A stretch of DNA of 64,000 nucleotides from an uncultured Porphyromonadaceae bacterium (GTDB lineage Bacteria > Bacteroidota > Bacteroidia > Bacteroidales > Muribaculaceae), in assembly GCA_948467675.1 (NCBI GenBank), contig CAOKFI010000009.1, positions 1-64,000 of the forward strand. Reading direction: 5' to 3'. Shown one piece after another: positions 43,502-52,311 of the stretch. Under the pieces are notes generated by a model that saw nothing but the letters and a program-made list of their open reading frames with translations, made no database searches and had not been told where the DNA came from. The position numbers and the translations under genes are program-made. How positions within the stretch are numbered: the first letter of the stretch is position 1; the number at the start of each line of letters is the position of its first letter.

Positions 43502-44341
43502 TCACCACTGGTTGCCTGTGGGGCGTCCTGCGGCTTTGGCTTCCTCTTTTTTCTTTTCTGCATCGACTTTAGCCCGTGTCGCTGCTTCCGCTTTTTCCAC
43601 AGTTTCCAGAATCTTCTGCATGTTTGAGTTGCTTATCTGCTGGCGCTGAGGCTGCTGATCCTGCTTTTGCTCCTGTTGCTGTTGATTCTGATTCTGCTGG
43701 TTCTGCTGCTGATCATCCTGTTGTTGATCCTGCTGCTGATCCTGGTTCTGGTCTTGATTCTGATCTTGCTGGTCCTGTTGCTGATCATCCTGTTGTTGAT
43801 CTTGCTGCTGATCCTGATTCTGATCCTGTTGATCCTGTTCCTGCTTCTTTAGTTGAGCCAGACGCAGATTTTCACGGGCTTTATCGTTGTCTGGGTTTCG
43901 GCGTAAGGCATTCTTATAGTATTCTATGGCCGGTTGCCACTGCTGTTGATTGAATGCCATATTCCCTAAGTTATAGGCAGCCCATTCGGCCACCTGGATA
44001 TCTCTTGCTCCTTCGTTGAGCTGTGAGAATATGCTCTGTGCCTGAGCCATCGGGTTCTTGCCGTTGTTCGGATCTGCCGCTCCTGCCTGCTTGACCAGGG
44101 CGGAAGCATAATTGTAGGCGGCAATTTCGGATACGGGATTCTCCTCCAGAGCTTTGCCATAAGCGACTTCCGCCTGGGCGAAATTGCCTTCTTTGTAGAG
44201 CTTGTTGCCTTCTTTTATGTAATTCCGTTCGCGCTTGGTCGATGTATCGGAATCGGCAGCCGATGCTATTACCGCCGGCGATATGAGCAGCAGCAATGCG
44301 GATATATATTTCTGAAATGTACGTTTCATAGTCGTATTCAT
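43502..44341 (-). CDS. batC: BatC: TPR protein with Gln/Asp-rich tract
   Basis: A 279-residue exported protein with a signal peptide (about 1-29). TPR-like helices cover residues 40-160 (GNKLYKEGNFAQAEVAYGKALEENP, then YYKNALRRNPDNDKARENLRLAQ). Residues 167-235 are almost only Gln, Asp and Asn, containing a 24-residue unit present twice. A charged helical tail closes the protein. It overlaps batB by four bases. TPR domains suggest protein-protein contact in the periplasm. The low-complexity tract is likely flexible, with variable length between strains. Confidence 0.9.
   Translation of the reverse strand: MNTTMKRTFQKYISALLLLISPAVIASAADSDTSTKRERNYIKEGNKLYKEGNFAQAEVAYGKALEENPVSEIAAYNYASALVKQAGAADPNNGKNPMAQAQSIFSQLNEGARDIQVAEWAAYNLGNMAFNQQQWQPAIEYYKNALRRNPDNDKARENLRLAQLKKQEQDQQDQNQDQQQDQQQDDQQQDQQDQNQDQNQDQQQDQQQDDQQQNQQNQNQQQQEQKQDQQPQRQQISNSNMQKILETVEKAEAATRAKVDAEKKKEEAKAAGRPTGNQW
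43637..43843 (-). repeat. 72-base tandem repeat coding the BatC Gln/Asp tract
   Basis: A 72-base unit at 43754-43825 is repeated at 43682-43753 with about nine of ten bases identical, both in frame, inside a CAG/GAT/CAA-rich coding tract. The opposite strand gives a misleading poly-leucine ORF. Confidence 0.85.
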
Positions 44342-45420
44342 TTTTCGGTCGGCTTTCCCTTTTCGGAACTGTCTGCTTTAGTGAAGAAATTGAATCTACG
44401 CAGCCATCCGATCTTACGTTCGAGAATGAAGAAATCGGCAATCAGAAGTAGCAGGGCAATCCAGGCGAATACCGGGAACTGCTCGGCACTCGAACTGTAC
44501 ACGACTCGTTCCAGATCGCTTTTTGCCAAGGTGTCGAGCTGGTCTGCGATGTCATTTACTGCAGATGAAGCGGCGCCGTTCACATAAATACCGTTTCCGG
44601 CGTTGGCGATTTCCTGAGCCATCTGTTCATTCAGATATGTCGTTACAACGTGACCTTCATTATCTTTAAGGAAGGTATTTTTCTGTGAGTTGAGTGGTAT
44701 GGGAGCTCCTTTGCCACTGCCGAGTCCGATTACGTCGACCTGTATGCCTTGTTTCTCGGCTGCCTTTGCCATTTCGACCGCATCACCGACCTGGTTCTCA
44801 CCATCCGTGATCACAACGATAGCCTTCTGTATGTCTTCGTCGGGCGAGAAGGAGTGCATGGCCATGTTTATGGCTGATCCTATTGCCGTGCCTTGTGTCG
44901 GCACCATCTCGGTAGATATACTGTTGAGATAGACTTTCGCCGAAACGAAGTCGCTTGTTATAGGAAGCTGTGTATAGGCTTCTCCGGCAAAGACGATCAG
45001 TCCGACTTTGTCGTTGTCGAGTTTGTCGATAAGTTTCTCCAACACGTGTTTGGCTCTCTGCAGGCGGCTTATTCCGTTTGGATCGTCTGTGGCCGATGCG
45101 AGCATTGAGTTTGAGACGTCGAGAGCAACCATGACCTCTATGCCACGCACATTTGACACCTCTTCCTTGGCTCCTGCGCGCGGACGGGCCAGCACGACAA
45201 CAAGAGCGGCTGCTATGAGCATCTGGATGGCGATTTTTACCGAAGGCACGTATTTTGACGCATCGGGCATGAGATGGTCAAGCACGGACTGATGTCCGAA
45301 CCTGTTTAGTTTACGGCGCCGAGCCATTCTTGCCAGTATGAAAAGCCCGACGAACACCGGGATCGCCAGCAACAGATATAATAGATATGGATATGCAAAA
45401 CTAACCATGGTCTGATTCAT
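44338..45420 (-). CDS. batB: BatB: von Willebrand A domain membrane protein
   Basis: A 360-residue inner-membrane protein. Membrane segments lie near residues 8-28, 55-80 and 310-340, with a von Willebrand A domain between. The MIDAS metal site reads ALDVSNSMLA with Thr and Asp ligands further on (VVITDGENQ). The start at 45420 forms TAATG with the batA stop; an ATG 12 bases later is also possible. It is coupled on both sides, and with BatA it probably forms the core of the complex. Confidence 0.92.
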   Translation of the reverse strand: MNQTMVSFAYPYLLYLLLAIPVFVGLFILARMARRRKLNRFGHQSVLDHLMPDASKYVPSVKIAIQMLIAAALVVVLARPRAGAKEEVSNVRGIEVMVALDVSNSMLASATDDPNGISRLQRAKHVLEKLIDKLDNDKVGLIVFAGEAYTQLPITSDFVSAKVYLNSISTEMVPTQGTAIGSAINMAMHSFSPDEDIQKAIVVITDGENQVGDAVEMAKAAEKQGIQVDVIGLGSGKGAPIPLNSQKNTFLKDNEGHVVTTYLNEQMAQEIANAGNGIYVNGAASSAVNDIADQLDTLAKSDLERVVYSSSAEQFPVFAWIALLLLIADFFILERKIGWLRRFNFFTKADSSEKGKPTEK

Positions 45421-46409
45421 TAAGGGATGGAACGTAATAGAGTCTGACGCAGCAATATCTCCAGACCGAAGAATCCGAATGCGAGCCAGGCCCACAATAT
45501 ATAGTTGTCTTCGGTATGGGAGAAGTGACGAACGTCCATCTCGGTCTTTTCCAGTTTATCGATCTCGTCGAAGATTTCAGCGAGTACATTGTTGCCTGTG
45601 GCGCGGAAATAGCGCCCTCCGGTTGTATCGGCGATGTTCTGCAAGGTGGTTTCATCGATTATTACCGGCATTTTCACATATTCCACACGTCCGAACGCAT
45701 TGATCGACGGATAATCTGCTTCGCCGTTTTTGCCGATGCCGATTGTATATACCTTTATGCCTAACTCGTGGGCTATATCTGCCGCCGTCTGTGGAGCCAC
45801 TATGCCGGTGTTGTTGGAGCCGTCGGTAAGTAATATTATGCTTTTTGATTTGGCTTTGCCTTCCTTGATGCGGTTTATGGCCGATACGAGTCCGTCGCCG
45901 ATAGCGGTGCCGTCTTCGAGCATTCCCATCTTGATGTCGTTGATATAGTTGGCGAGCAACGCCCGGTCGGTAGTCATAGGTACCGCAGTGAAACTTTCGC
46001 CGGCAAATATAACCAGACCGATGTTGTCGCTCTCACGTCCGGATACGAAGTGTGATGCAACCGCTTTTGCCGCTTCGAGTCTGTCCGGTTTGAAGTCGCG
46101 GGCAAGCATACTGGAGGATATATCGAGCGCCAGTACGATGTCGGTGCCTTCTGTGGTGGATGTGCGCCAGCTGTCGCGGGTCTGAGGCCTGGCAAGTATT
46201 ATGATTACACAAGCTATCGCAGCCATTCGGAGAGCGAATAGCAGATGTCGCAGGTATTGTTTATAGCTACGTGGCAGGCTGGCATAAGGTCTTACGGTCG
46301 ATACTGCGAGCCACGGAGCCGAGTTGCGTTGCCGTAGTATATACCAGATGACAAGCGGTATGATTACCGCCAGAAACCACAGGTAGTTTGGATGGGCAAA
46401 TTGGATCAT
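45420..46409 (-). CDS. batA: BatA: von Willebrand A domain membrane protein
   Basis: A 329-residue inner-membrane protein similar to BatB. The N-terminal hydrophobic part (FAHPNYLWFLAVIIPLVIWYI) and a second membrane segment precede a von Willebrand A domain with an intact MIDAS (ALDISSSMLA, then ILLTDGSNNTG). A final membrane segment lies near residue 305. It overlaps the upstream unrecognised gene by four bases and batB by one. Confidence 0.92.
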   Translation of the reverse strand: MIQFAHPNYLWFLAVIIPLVIWYILRQRNSAPWLAVSTVRPYASLPRSYKQYLRHLLFALRMAAIACVIIILARPQTRDSWRTSTTEGTDIVLALDISSSMLARDFKPDRLEAAKAVASHFVSGRESDNIGLVIFAGESFTAVPMTTDRALLANYINDIKMGMLEDGTAIGDGLVSAINRIKEGKAKSKSIILLTDGSNNTGIVAPQTAADIAHELGIKVYTIGIGKNGEADYPSINAFGRVEYVKMPVIIDETTLQNIADTTGGRYFRATGNNVLAEIFDEIDKLEKTEMDVRHFSHTEDNYILWAWLAFGFFGLEILLRQTLLRSIP

Positions 46410-47413
46410 TTCTTTTCAGTGGCTGATGGTTCGACGTTTTTGTCATCATTGTCCTTGACTTCGCTTCCGGATGATTCTGCAACCGGTTTTGTAGCTTCGA
46501 CAAACTGCATGGCCGAATTGAATGATTTGGCGTTGTCGGACGGCAATGGGCGTACTTTCGCGAATTTTACAAAGTCGGCTACTTCAAGGATCTGTGATAC
46601 ATATCTGTTGTTCGGACGTGTGTCCTCGTTTGCGTTTATGGCTGCACGTATCTGAGTGGACGTCATCTCCATTGCATTTATCCCGAACCGTTGGTCGAGA
46701 TATACACGGAGTATATCTGTCAGACGGGTGTAGAATTCTTTCTCCCGGCCATGTTCACAGAGCTGCATATCGCGCAGGGCATTCAGTTGCTGCATGGCCA
46801 ACTCGTATGGGGGTACCGGTTTCGGTTTGGGCAGAATTGCAGCTTTTATATCTTTCTTGCGGAATATGAAATACAGAACAGTAGCAGCGATTAATGCAAT
46901 TACGGGAAGGATCCATCCCCAGTTATCGGTTATCCAGTCGGGAAGGAAGTCCCAGAAATGAGACCATATCGACAGGGTGTCGCCGTATGTATGGATTGTG
47001 GCCATAGTGTCGACTGGTACAGGGATCACTTTCAGCGCAAGTTCTTCGGTACGGAATGTGTCGGATCCAGCTACGTAGGCAAGAGGCGGCAATACATACA
47101 ATCCGGAGTCGAATGACTGGATTATCAATGTACGGTCGATCTGGATGCGGTTGTTCCCAAGATCGGTGGTGTCTGCATAGAGTTTGCGGGATAGTTCCAC
47201 TTCCGGAGCCAGAGTTCTGGCGCTGTCGATAAGCCATTTGCCATGTACGGATGCATCCTGCACTACCGAGGTGTGTATGGCAGTCTGCTTGCCCATGAGT
47301 ATGTAGGCCGAGTCGAGCGATGCGGTAACCTGTACCGGAACGGCATCAGCGCTGACTGCGCCTGCCGAGATGGCACATCCCGCAATGATTTTATTTAGTA
47401 AGTTCAGCTTCAT
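46406..47413 (-). CDS. Unrecognised Bat-operon membrane protein
   Basis: A 335-residue protein with a signal peptide (1-23), a beta-rich periplasmic part (residues 25-165), one membrane segment (about 169-189), and a cytoplasmic helical domain (220-335) with a basic loop FRKKDIKAA. I do not recognise a family with certainty; the layout recalls DUF4381-type proteins seen in MoxR-Bat operons. It lies between DUF58 and batA, with a four-base overlap to batA. It is probably a structural part of the complex. Confidence 0.75.
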   Translation of the reverse strand: MKLNLLNKIIAGCAISAGAVSADAVPVQVTASLDSAYILMGKQTAIHTSVVQDASVHGKWLIDSARTLAPEVELSRKLYADTTDLGNNRIQIDRTLIIQSFDSGLYVLPPLAYVAGSDTFRTEELALKVIPVPVDTMATIHTYGDTLSIWSHFWDFLPDWITDNWGWILPVIALIAATVLYFIFRKKDIKAAILPKPKPVPPYELAMQQLNALRDMQLCEHGREKEFYTRLTDILRVYLDQRFGINAMEMTSTQIRAAINANEDTRPNNRYVSQILEVADFVKFAKVRPLPSDNAKSFNSAMQFVEATKPVAESSGSEVKDNDDKNVEPSATEKK

Positions 47414-47417
47414 CTGC

Positions 47418-48293
47418 TTATTTTACTCCACGTTTCTTAAACAATCCCATCAGTGCTTTGACATAGTCTTCGTCGGTCGCTACGGATGCTATCTCGACCC
47501 TGGAACGGTTCATTATCTCGTTCATCTGCTGCTGGCGCTGATACCACCATTTGCCGAACGCCTGGCGGACTTTTGCCGAACTGGTATCTACCCATTGCTC
47601 GATTCCGGTTTCAAGATCGCGCAGACGCATCAGACCGACGTCCGGCAGCTGCGAGTCACGACGGTCATATACCTGTATGGCTGTAACGTCATGTTTGTTG
47701 GCTGCTATAGACAGTGGTTTGCTGTAATCATGAGCATCGATGTAGTCAGAGATGACAAACGTAGTACACCGTTTCTTGAGCGCGTCGGTCATATATTGAA
47801 GCGCCATGCCTATATCTGTACCGCGGCTTTCAGGTGTGTAGTCGAGCAGTTCGCGGATGATCAGAAGAATATGCTTGCGCCCTTTCTTCGGAGGTATGAA
47901 CTTCTCTATTTTGTCGGTGAAGAATATGACGCCGATCTTGTCGTTGTTCTGTGAGGCCGAGAATGCGAGTGTGGCCGCTATCTCTGCGATCATCTCGCGT
48001 TTTTCGACCCCTACAGCACCGAACTCACGGCTGCCCGAGATGTCGACAAGCAACATGACAGTCAACTCACGCTCTTCCTCATAGACTTTTACGTACGGAT
48101 GATTCTGGCGTGCTGTTACGTTCCAGTCGATATCGCGTATGTCGTCGCCATACTGGTACTCCCGCACTTCACTGAACATCATACCGCGTCCTTTGAACGC
48201 AGAGTGATATTCGCCGGCAAAGATGTTTTGCGACAGACCACGGGTCTTGATCTCGATCTTGCGGACTTTTTTCAGAAGCTCTTTAGCATCCAT
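47418..48293 (-). CDS. DUF58 domain protein of the MoxR-Bat operon
   Basis: A 291-residue cytoplasmic protein of the DUF58 family, recognised by the motif VREYQYGDDIRDIDWNVTAR followed by a von Willebrand-like fold (LLVDISGSREFG). Members accompany MoxR ATPases and membrane Bat proteins and are thought to act as adaptors. It starts 15 bases after moxR and ends five bases before the next gene. Confidence 0.92.
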   Translation of the reverse strand: MDAKELLKKVRKIEIKTRGLSQNIFAGEYHSAFKGRGMMFSEVREYQYGDDIRDIDWNVTARQNHPYVKVYEEERELTVMLLVDISGSREFGAVGVEKREMIAEIAATLAFSASQNNDKIGVIFFTDKIEKFIPPKKGRKHILLIIRELLDYTPESRGTDIGMALQYMTDALKKRCTTFVISDYIDAHDYSKPLSIAANKHDVTAIQVYDRRDSQLPDVGLMRLRDLETGIEQWVDTSSAKVRQAFGKWWYQRQQQMNEIMNRSRVEIASVATDEDYVKALMGLFKKRGVK

Positions 48294-48308
48294 GGTAGCT
48301 TCAGACGA

Positions 48309-49304
48309 TTAGGGAACCTGTACGCGATCAAGTATATTGGATATGATCTCGTCGGGGGTTATGTTGTTGGCTTCTGCTTCGTATGTGAGACCGATACGGT
48401 GACGCAGAACGTCGTGGCATACGGCACGTACATCCTCTGGTACTACGAATCCGCGCTGGCGAAGGAATGCGTACGAACGGGCGGCGCGTGCCAGACTGAT
48501 TGACGCACGGGGCGATGCTCCGAACGATATGATGCTTGTCAGGTCATTGAGATTGTAGTCAGCCGGGAAGCGGGTCGCAAATACGATATCCACGATATAG
48601 CGTTCGATTTTCTCGTCGATATAGATCTGTTCCACAACCTGCTGGGCGCTGATTATCTCTTCGGGTTTCAGAAGCGGTTTCACATCCGGTTTCTCGCGGG
48701 CTATGTTCTGGCGTATGATGAGTTTCTCCTCGTCGCGAGTGGGATAGCCAATAATCACTTTCAGAAGGAAACGGTCTACCTGGGCTTCGGGGAGCGGATA
48801 TGTTCCTTCCTGTTCGATAGGGTTCTGCGTTGCCATTACAAGGAATGGCTCGTCGAGTTTGAATGAATCTTTTCCGATTGTGACCTGGCGCTCCTGCATG
48901 GCCTCAAGCAGTGCACTCTGCACCTTTGCCGGAGCACGGTTGATCTCGTCGGCCAGTACGAAGTTGGCGAATATGGGGCCGCGCTTCACCTGGAACTGCT
49001 CTGATTTGGCACTATATACCATGGTTCCGATCACATCGGCAGGGAGCAGGTCGGGAGTGAACTGGATTCGGCTGTATTTGGCATCTATAAGTTGCGAAAG
49101 AGTCTTGATGGCCAGTGTCTTGGCGAGGCCGGGCACGCCTTCGAGCAGTACATGGCCATTGCTGAGGAGAGCAATCAACAGAGAATCGATCAAGTGTTTC
49201 TGGCCTACGATGGTCTGATCCATCCCCTTGGTGATTAGATTTACGAAATCGCTCTTGCTCGAAACTAAGTCGTTGAGTTCACGAATGTTTACGGAGTCAC
49301 TCAT
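48309..49304 (-). CDS. MoxR family AAA ATPase
   Basis: A 331-residue AAA+ ATPase with Walker A GVPGLAKT, Walker B VLADEINRAPAKVQSALLEAMQE, sensor 1 MATQNPIEQEGTYPLPEAQVDRF and a C-terminal lid. MoxR proteins act as chaperones that mature von Willebrand A proteins such as BatA and BatB. It is the first gene of the eight-gene operon, and a TAATTTTG box lies 73 bases upstream. Confidence 0.95.
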   Translation of the reverse strand: MSDSVNIRELNDLVSSKSDFVNLITKGMDQTIVGQKHLIDSLLIALLSNGHVLLEGVPGLAKTLAIKTLSQLIDAKYSRIQFTPDLLPADVIGTMVYSAKSEQFQVKRGPIFANFVLADEINRAPAKVQSALLEAMQERQVTIGKDSFKLDEPFLVMATQNPIEQEGTYPLPEAQVDRFLLKVIIGYPTRDEEKLIIRQNIAREKPDVKPLLKPEEIISAQQVVEQIYIDEKIERYIVDIVFATRFPADYNLNDLTSIISFGASPRASISLARAARSYAFLRQRGFVVPEDVRAVCHDVLRHRIGLTYEAEANNITPDEIISNILDRVQVP

Positions 49305-49377
49305 AATAGTTGGTTGTGGTTATCTTTTTGTAAATATTATTGGCAATAATGTCATACCGCCTGTTACAGCGTAGTCG

Positions 49378-49385
49378 CAAAATTA
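49378..49385 (-). promoter_or_regulatory. -7 box of the MoxR-Bat operon
   Basis: TAATTTTG on the minus strand, 73 bases from the ATG at 49304. It gives a leader of roughly 65 bases. Confidence 0.5.
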
Positions 49386-49434
49386 AATAATACAACAAGT
49401 AAAGTGTGAAAAACGATTGTTAATTTTATTTATC

Positions 49435-49466
49435 ATAAGTTTATCAGCGTAAACGGTTAAACTTAT
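49435..49466 (-). terminator. Weak AT-rich hairpin at the end of the HU-LysM operon
   Basis: ATAAGTTTA and TAAACTTAT (9 bp) enclose a 14-base loop and include the stop codon of the HU-LysM gene. It is followed on the minus strand by an AT-rich stretch without a clean T run. Confidence 0.35.
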
Positions 49467-50539
49467 TTTTGATAAGGAGCGTAAATTTCACTTGATTTTA
49501 ATTTCGCTTTCCGTATGCTTTCGGAACTGTGTCTGTCGATGCCATATTTCTCAGCAGGCGGTATAACTACAACGGTTCCGGGCTTGATTCGGTTCGGATC
49601 GCCGAGTTTTTCGGCGTTTTCTTCGTATATGTAAACCCAGAAATCCATCAGGCCGTAGTGCTGGCGAGCCATAGTAGTCAGATATCGGTTTCGGCGTATA
49701 GTATCGGTGACAGCTATTGCTGTCTGTTGCCGGATCGCTTCGTCATCGTTCGTTGTTATAGCCTTCGGTTCAGTGATTTCAACGGAGTCGGATATCAGTA
49801 TTGTATCTGCAAGGGTGTCGGGTATTACATGTGTTTCAGAATACGGATCCACATATTCCTGGATTTCGATATCGATGCCGCCGTTTTCAGTATTGATCGT
49901 TACGCTTGGAGCCATAAGGTATCCGGTTAGAAAGCATCCTGCGCCCCAGAATATGAATAGCAATATGATCACCAGCAACTTCCAGCTTTGTGACTGATGA
50001 GGTTGTAAAGTTGCAGTGTCGGTAATGGGCTCTGTCGATGCCTCATCACCATCGGTCTGCGATGATGTCGGTTCCTGTTCCGGCTCTGTGATGTCGGCTG
50101 AGTCTGTATTGGCAGGCATGTCGGCCGGTTCTTCGGTTGTATTGGAGTCTTGTATTTCCGGCTGTATAGGGGTAGCTTCACAATGGGACTCGGGTGCCGA
50201 TTCGGCTGATATATCAGTAGCGTTATTGTCGGATGCTGTTTCGTCGATTGCCAGTTCGATCATGTCGGGAGTGATCGACGGATCGAGTTCGATGGCTTCG
50301 AAAGCTGCAAATGGCAGATTTATGCCATCGGCAAACTCGCGATCAGGCTCTAACACCGGTTCTCCATCGATTACTGCAAACCGGCCGAGTCCTTTGATCA
50401 CAACGTCGTCATTGTCGGCAAGGCGTTCGCTTATCAGTACGAACAGGTCTTTAATGAACGATTCGCTTTCGGTTCGGGATATTCCAGTGGCCGAGGCTAT
50501 TGCCTCGGTAAGTTCCGGCAGTGTTATAGTTCGGTTCAT
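49463..50539 (-). CDS. HU-like domain, transmembrane segment and LysM domain in one protein
   Basis: A 358-residue protein with an unusual layout. Residues 1-98 are an HU-like DNA-binding fold (ITLPELTEAIASATGIS, VIKGLGRFAVIDGE) whose DNA arm is short and acidic rather than RNP-tipped. Residues 100-183 are an acidic, Ser/Thr/Pro/Glu-rich linker. One membrane helix lies at 186-208 (WKLLVIILLFIFWGAGCFL). The part beyond it holds a LysM-like domain at about 285-328 (LTTMARQHYGLMDFWVYIYEENAEKL, IKPGTVVVIPP). LysM binds peptidoglycan, so the protein could link the nucleoid to the wall. I start at 50539, whose ATG overlaps the stop of the upstream HU gene (ATGA). Confidence 0.82.
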   Translation of the reverse strand: MNRTITLPELTEAIASATGISRTESESFIKDLFVLISERLADNDDVVIKGLGRFAVIDGEPVLEPDREFADGINLPFAAFEAIELDPSITPDMIELAIDETASDNNATDISAESAPESHCEATPIQPEIQDSNTTEEPADMPANTDSADITEPEQEPTSSQTDGDEASTEPITDTATLQPHQSQSWKLLVIILLFIFWGAGCFLTGYLMAPSVTINTENGGIDIEIQEYVDPYSETHVIPDTLADTILISDSVEITEPKAITTNDDEAIRQQTAIAVTDTIRRNRYLTTMARQHYGLMDFWVYIYEENAEKLGDPNRIKPGTVVVIPPAEKYGIDRHSSESIRKAKLKSSEIYAPYQK

Positions 50540-50817
50540 TTCTGGTCGGTAGTTTTTTTGCGCAGGAGTGAACTTGGTCTGAATGTTACCGTAATTTCCG
50601 GCGGCAACAGCATTTTCATTCCAGTAACGAGATCTGTGCTTATGCGTTCTTCGTGTTTTGTCGGTTCGAAGTTGCCGAATCCCGGTATCGCCACGGTATC
50701 GAGTTCGGCGCATCGTTCACGTATGGCTGTGGTAATGGCGGTCAGTAGCGATGCGATATCTTTCGCGTCACGTCCTTGCCGTTGTGCGAGTCGGGCAGTA
50801 AGTTGCTTATGGGTCAT
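50536..50817 (-). CDS. HU family DNA-binding protein
   Basis: A 93-residue HU-type nucleoid protein (HKQLTARLAQRQGRDAKDIASLL, VAIPGFGNFEPTKHEER, then LLPPEITVTFRPSSLLRKK). The GFGNFE turn is typical; the beta-arm is basic at the end. It overlaps alkD upstream and the HU-TM-LysM gene downstream by four bases each, so all three are translationally coupled. It may pair with the HU-like domain of its membrane partner, which is inference. Confidence 0.88.
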   Translation of the reverse strand: MTHKQLTARLAQRQGRDAKDIASLLTAITTAIRERCAELDTVAIPGFGNFEPTKHEERISTDLVTGMKMLLPPEITVTFRPSSLLRKKTTDQK

Positions 50818-51542
50818 TTGTCGGGATACGTTTTCAGGTTCATGTAATGTTTCCGTTGATCCGGAGATAGTCGCTCTATGGCATATCGCAGGGCGGTTCG
50901 TGGCATGGATGCTGCATGGGAGTCGAGAAATCTTAGCAATGTATCAGTATCGCGTTTGCCGATCTCGCGGAGCATCCATCCTGTAGCTTTGTGGATGAGT
51001 GGATGATGGTGAGTCAGGTAACGTTCGGACAGGCGTAACGTGTCGTCGAAACGTCCGTGACGTATCAGCGTCATTGTCGATACTATGGCGATACGCTGTC
51101 GCCACAGATTTTCGTCGAGACTAAGTCTGTCAAGGACTCCGCTGTCGGGATATATGACCAGATGGGCTCCCAGTATGTATGGAGCCGACAGGTCTACCAG
51201 ATCCCAGTTGTTGGCCCATGTCGAGTGATCGAGATAGAACTGCACGATATGCTGTTTATGTCCATCGTTTTTTGCTTTGCCGTATAATGCAACCAGGGCG
51301 AGTAGTCCGGACAGGCGGAACTCATGTATCTCGTGGCGGCACATTGCGCCGATTTCGTCGATCGATGCTTCCGGAGCATATTTGCGGGCGATCCTGCGGT
51401 TGTCAGGAACTGTAAGACCTATAAACCGGTCTCCATGACCGTATTCTCCGGGTTTTGTCTTGAAAAAGGAAGACAGTATCTCTATCTTTTCTGGACGCGC
51501 CGCCTGGATCAACTCCTCTTGCCAGCGTTCGATCAGTGACAT
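50814..51542 (-). CDS. AlkD-type DNA alkylation repair protein
   Basis: A 242-residue helical-repeat protein of the AlkC/AlkD family (HEAT-like), with GDRFIGLTVPDNRRIARKY at the start and the conserved WANNWDLVDLSAPYILG core. The family's glycosylases remove alkylated bases; the active-site Trp/Asp set lies in that core. It ends in a four-base overlap with the HU gene. It lies 26 bases after engB. Confidence 0.9.
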   Translation of the reverse strand: MSLIERWQEELIQAARPEKIEILSSFFKTKPGEYGHGDRFIGLTVPDNRRIARKYAPEASIDEIGAMCRHEIHEFRLSGLLALVALYGKAKNDGHKQHIVQFYLDHSTWANNWDLVDLSAPYILGAHLVIYPDSGVLDRLSLDENLWRQRIAIVSTMTLIRHGRFDDTLRLSERYLTHHHPLIHKATGWMLREIGKRDTDTLLRFLDSHAASMPRTALRYAIERLSPDQRKHYMNLKTYPDK

Positions 51543-51568
51543 TTCGCAGGTGTATTATATATATTGTG

Positions 51569-52171
51569 TTATTCAAGCGGTAGCTTGTTCATGTCTTCAA
51601 TGTAGTCGAGCAATTCCTGCCGTCCGCGCCCGTCTTCGCTGGAGGTCATAAATACCGGAGGCAACTCTTCCCAGCGTTCCAGAAGTCTGGCGCAATAGTC
51701 CGATACTTTTTTTGCTCCGGCAACTTTTCCTGATTTGTCGAGCTTGGTAAACACGATACTGAAAGGAATCTCATTCTCGCCTAACCATTCCATGAACTCA
51801 AGGTCGATCTTTTGAGGCTCTAAACGCGAATCGATCAGTACAAACAGATTGGTCATCTGCGGTCGGTTAAGGATATACGATTCGATAATGCGCTGCAGTT
51901 CGTCGCGCGATGATTTGCTGCGGCGTGCATATCCGTATCCGGGAAGGTCGACTATATACCAGCTGTTGTTGATCAGAAAATGATTTATGAGCATGGTTTT
52001 GCCAGGCGTGGCCGAAGTCATGGCGAGTTTTCTGTTGCCGGTAAGCATATTTATGAGAGATGATTTGCCTACATTGCTACGTCCGATGAAAGCATATTCG
52101 TGATGATGCCCTTCCGGGCATTTCCTCACATCGGTATTGCTGATTACGAACTTGGCCGTGTTGATTTCCAT
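51569..52171 (-). CDS. engB: Ribosome-biogenesis GTPase EngB (YihA/YsxC)
   Basis: A 200-residue GTPase needed for assembly of the large ribosomal subunit. It has G1 GRSNVGKSS, the TPGKT switch, DLPGYGYA (G3) and TKLD (G4). The start at 52171 is where family members begin; the longer frame to 52267 runs through the promoter region. It heads the engB-alkD-HU-HU/LysM group. Confidence 0.96.
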   Translation of the reverse strand: MEINTAKFVISNTDVRKCPEGHHHEYAFIGRSNVGKSSLINMLTGNRKLAMTSATPGKTMLINHFLINNSWYIVDLPGYGYARRSKSSRDELQRIIESYILNRPQMTNLFVLIDSRLEPQKIDLEFMEWLGENEIPFSIVFTKLDKSGKVAGAKKVSDYCARLLERWEELPPVFMTSSEDGRGRQELLDYIEDMNKLPLE

Positions 52172-52277
52172 AAGTCGGATACTGTTAAAATTGGAGTGTA
52201 AAGTTAACGATATATCTATAATAAAACAAACCGGGAGCATCACCGTGTTGCCATGATTGTGCGTCATGGCATTTTGT

Positions 52278-52285
52278 TATCTTTG
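52278..52285 (+). promoter_or_regulatory. -7 box of trmN6
   Basis: TATCTTTG, 26 bases before the ATG at 52312, with a TTG 18 bases upstream at 52257-52259. engB diverges from here. Confidence 0.6.
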
Positions 52286-52311
52286 CATCATTAAACCATT
52301 GGCGATACATT

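Noticed and set aside
43637-43843. Regular repeats as a CRISPR array
   Set aside because: Repeats are in-frame coding repeats without spacers, and there are no cas genes.
43667-43852. Plus-strand ORF of almost pure Leu/Ile/Val resembling a membrane peptide
   Set aside because: It is the complement of the CAG/GAT repeat coding for the BatC Gln/Asp tract; no start signals of its own.
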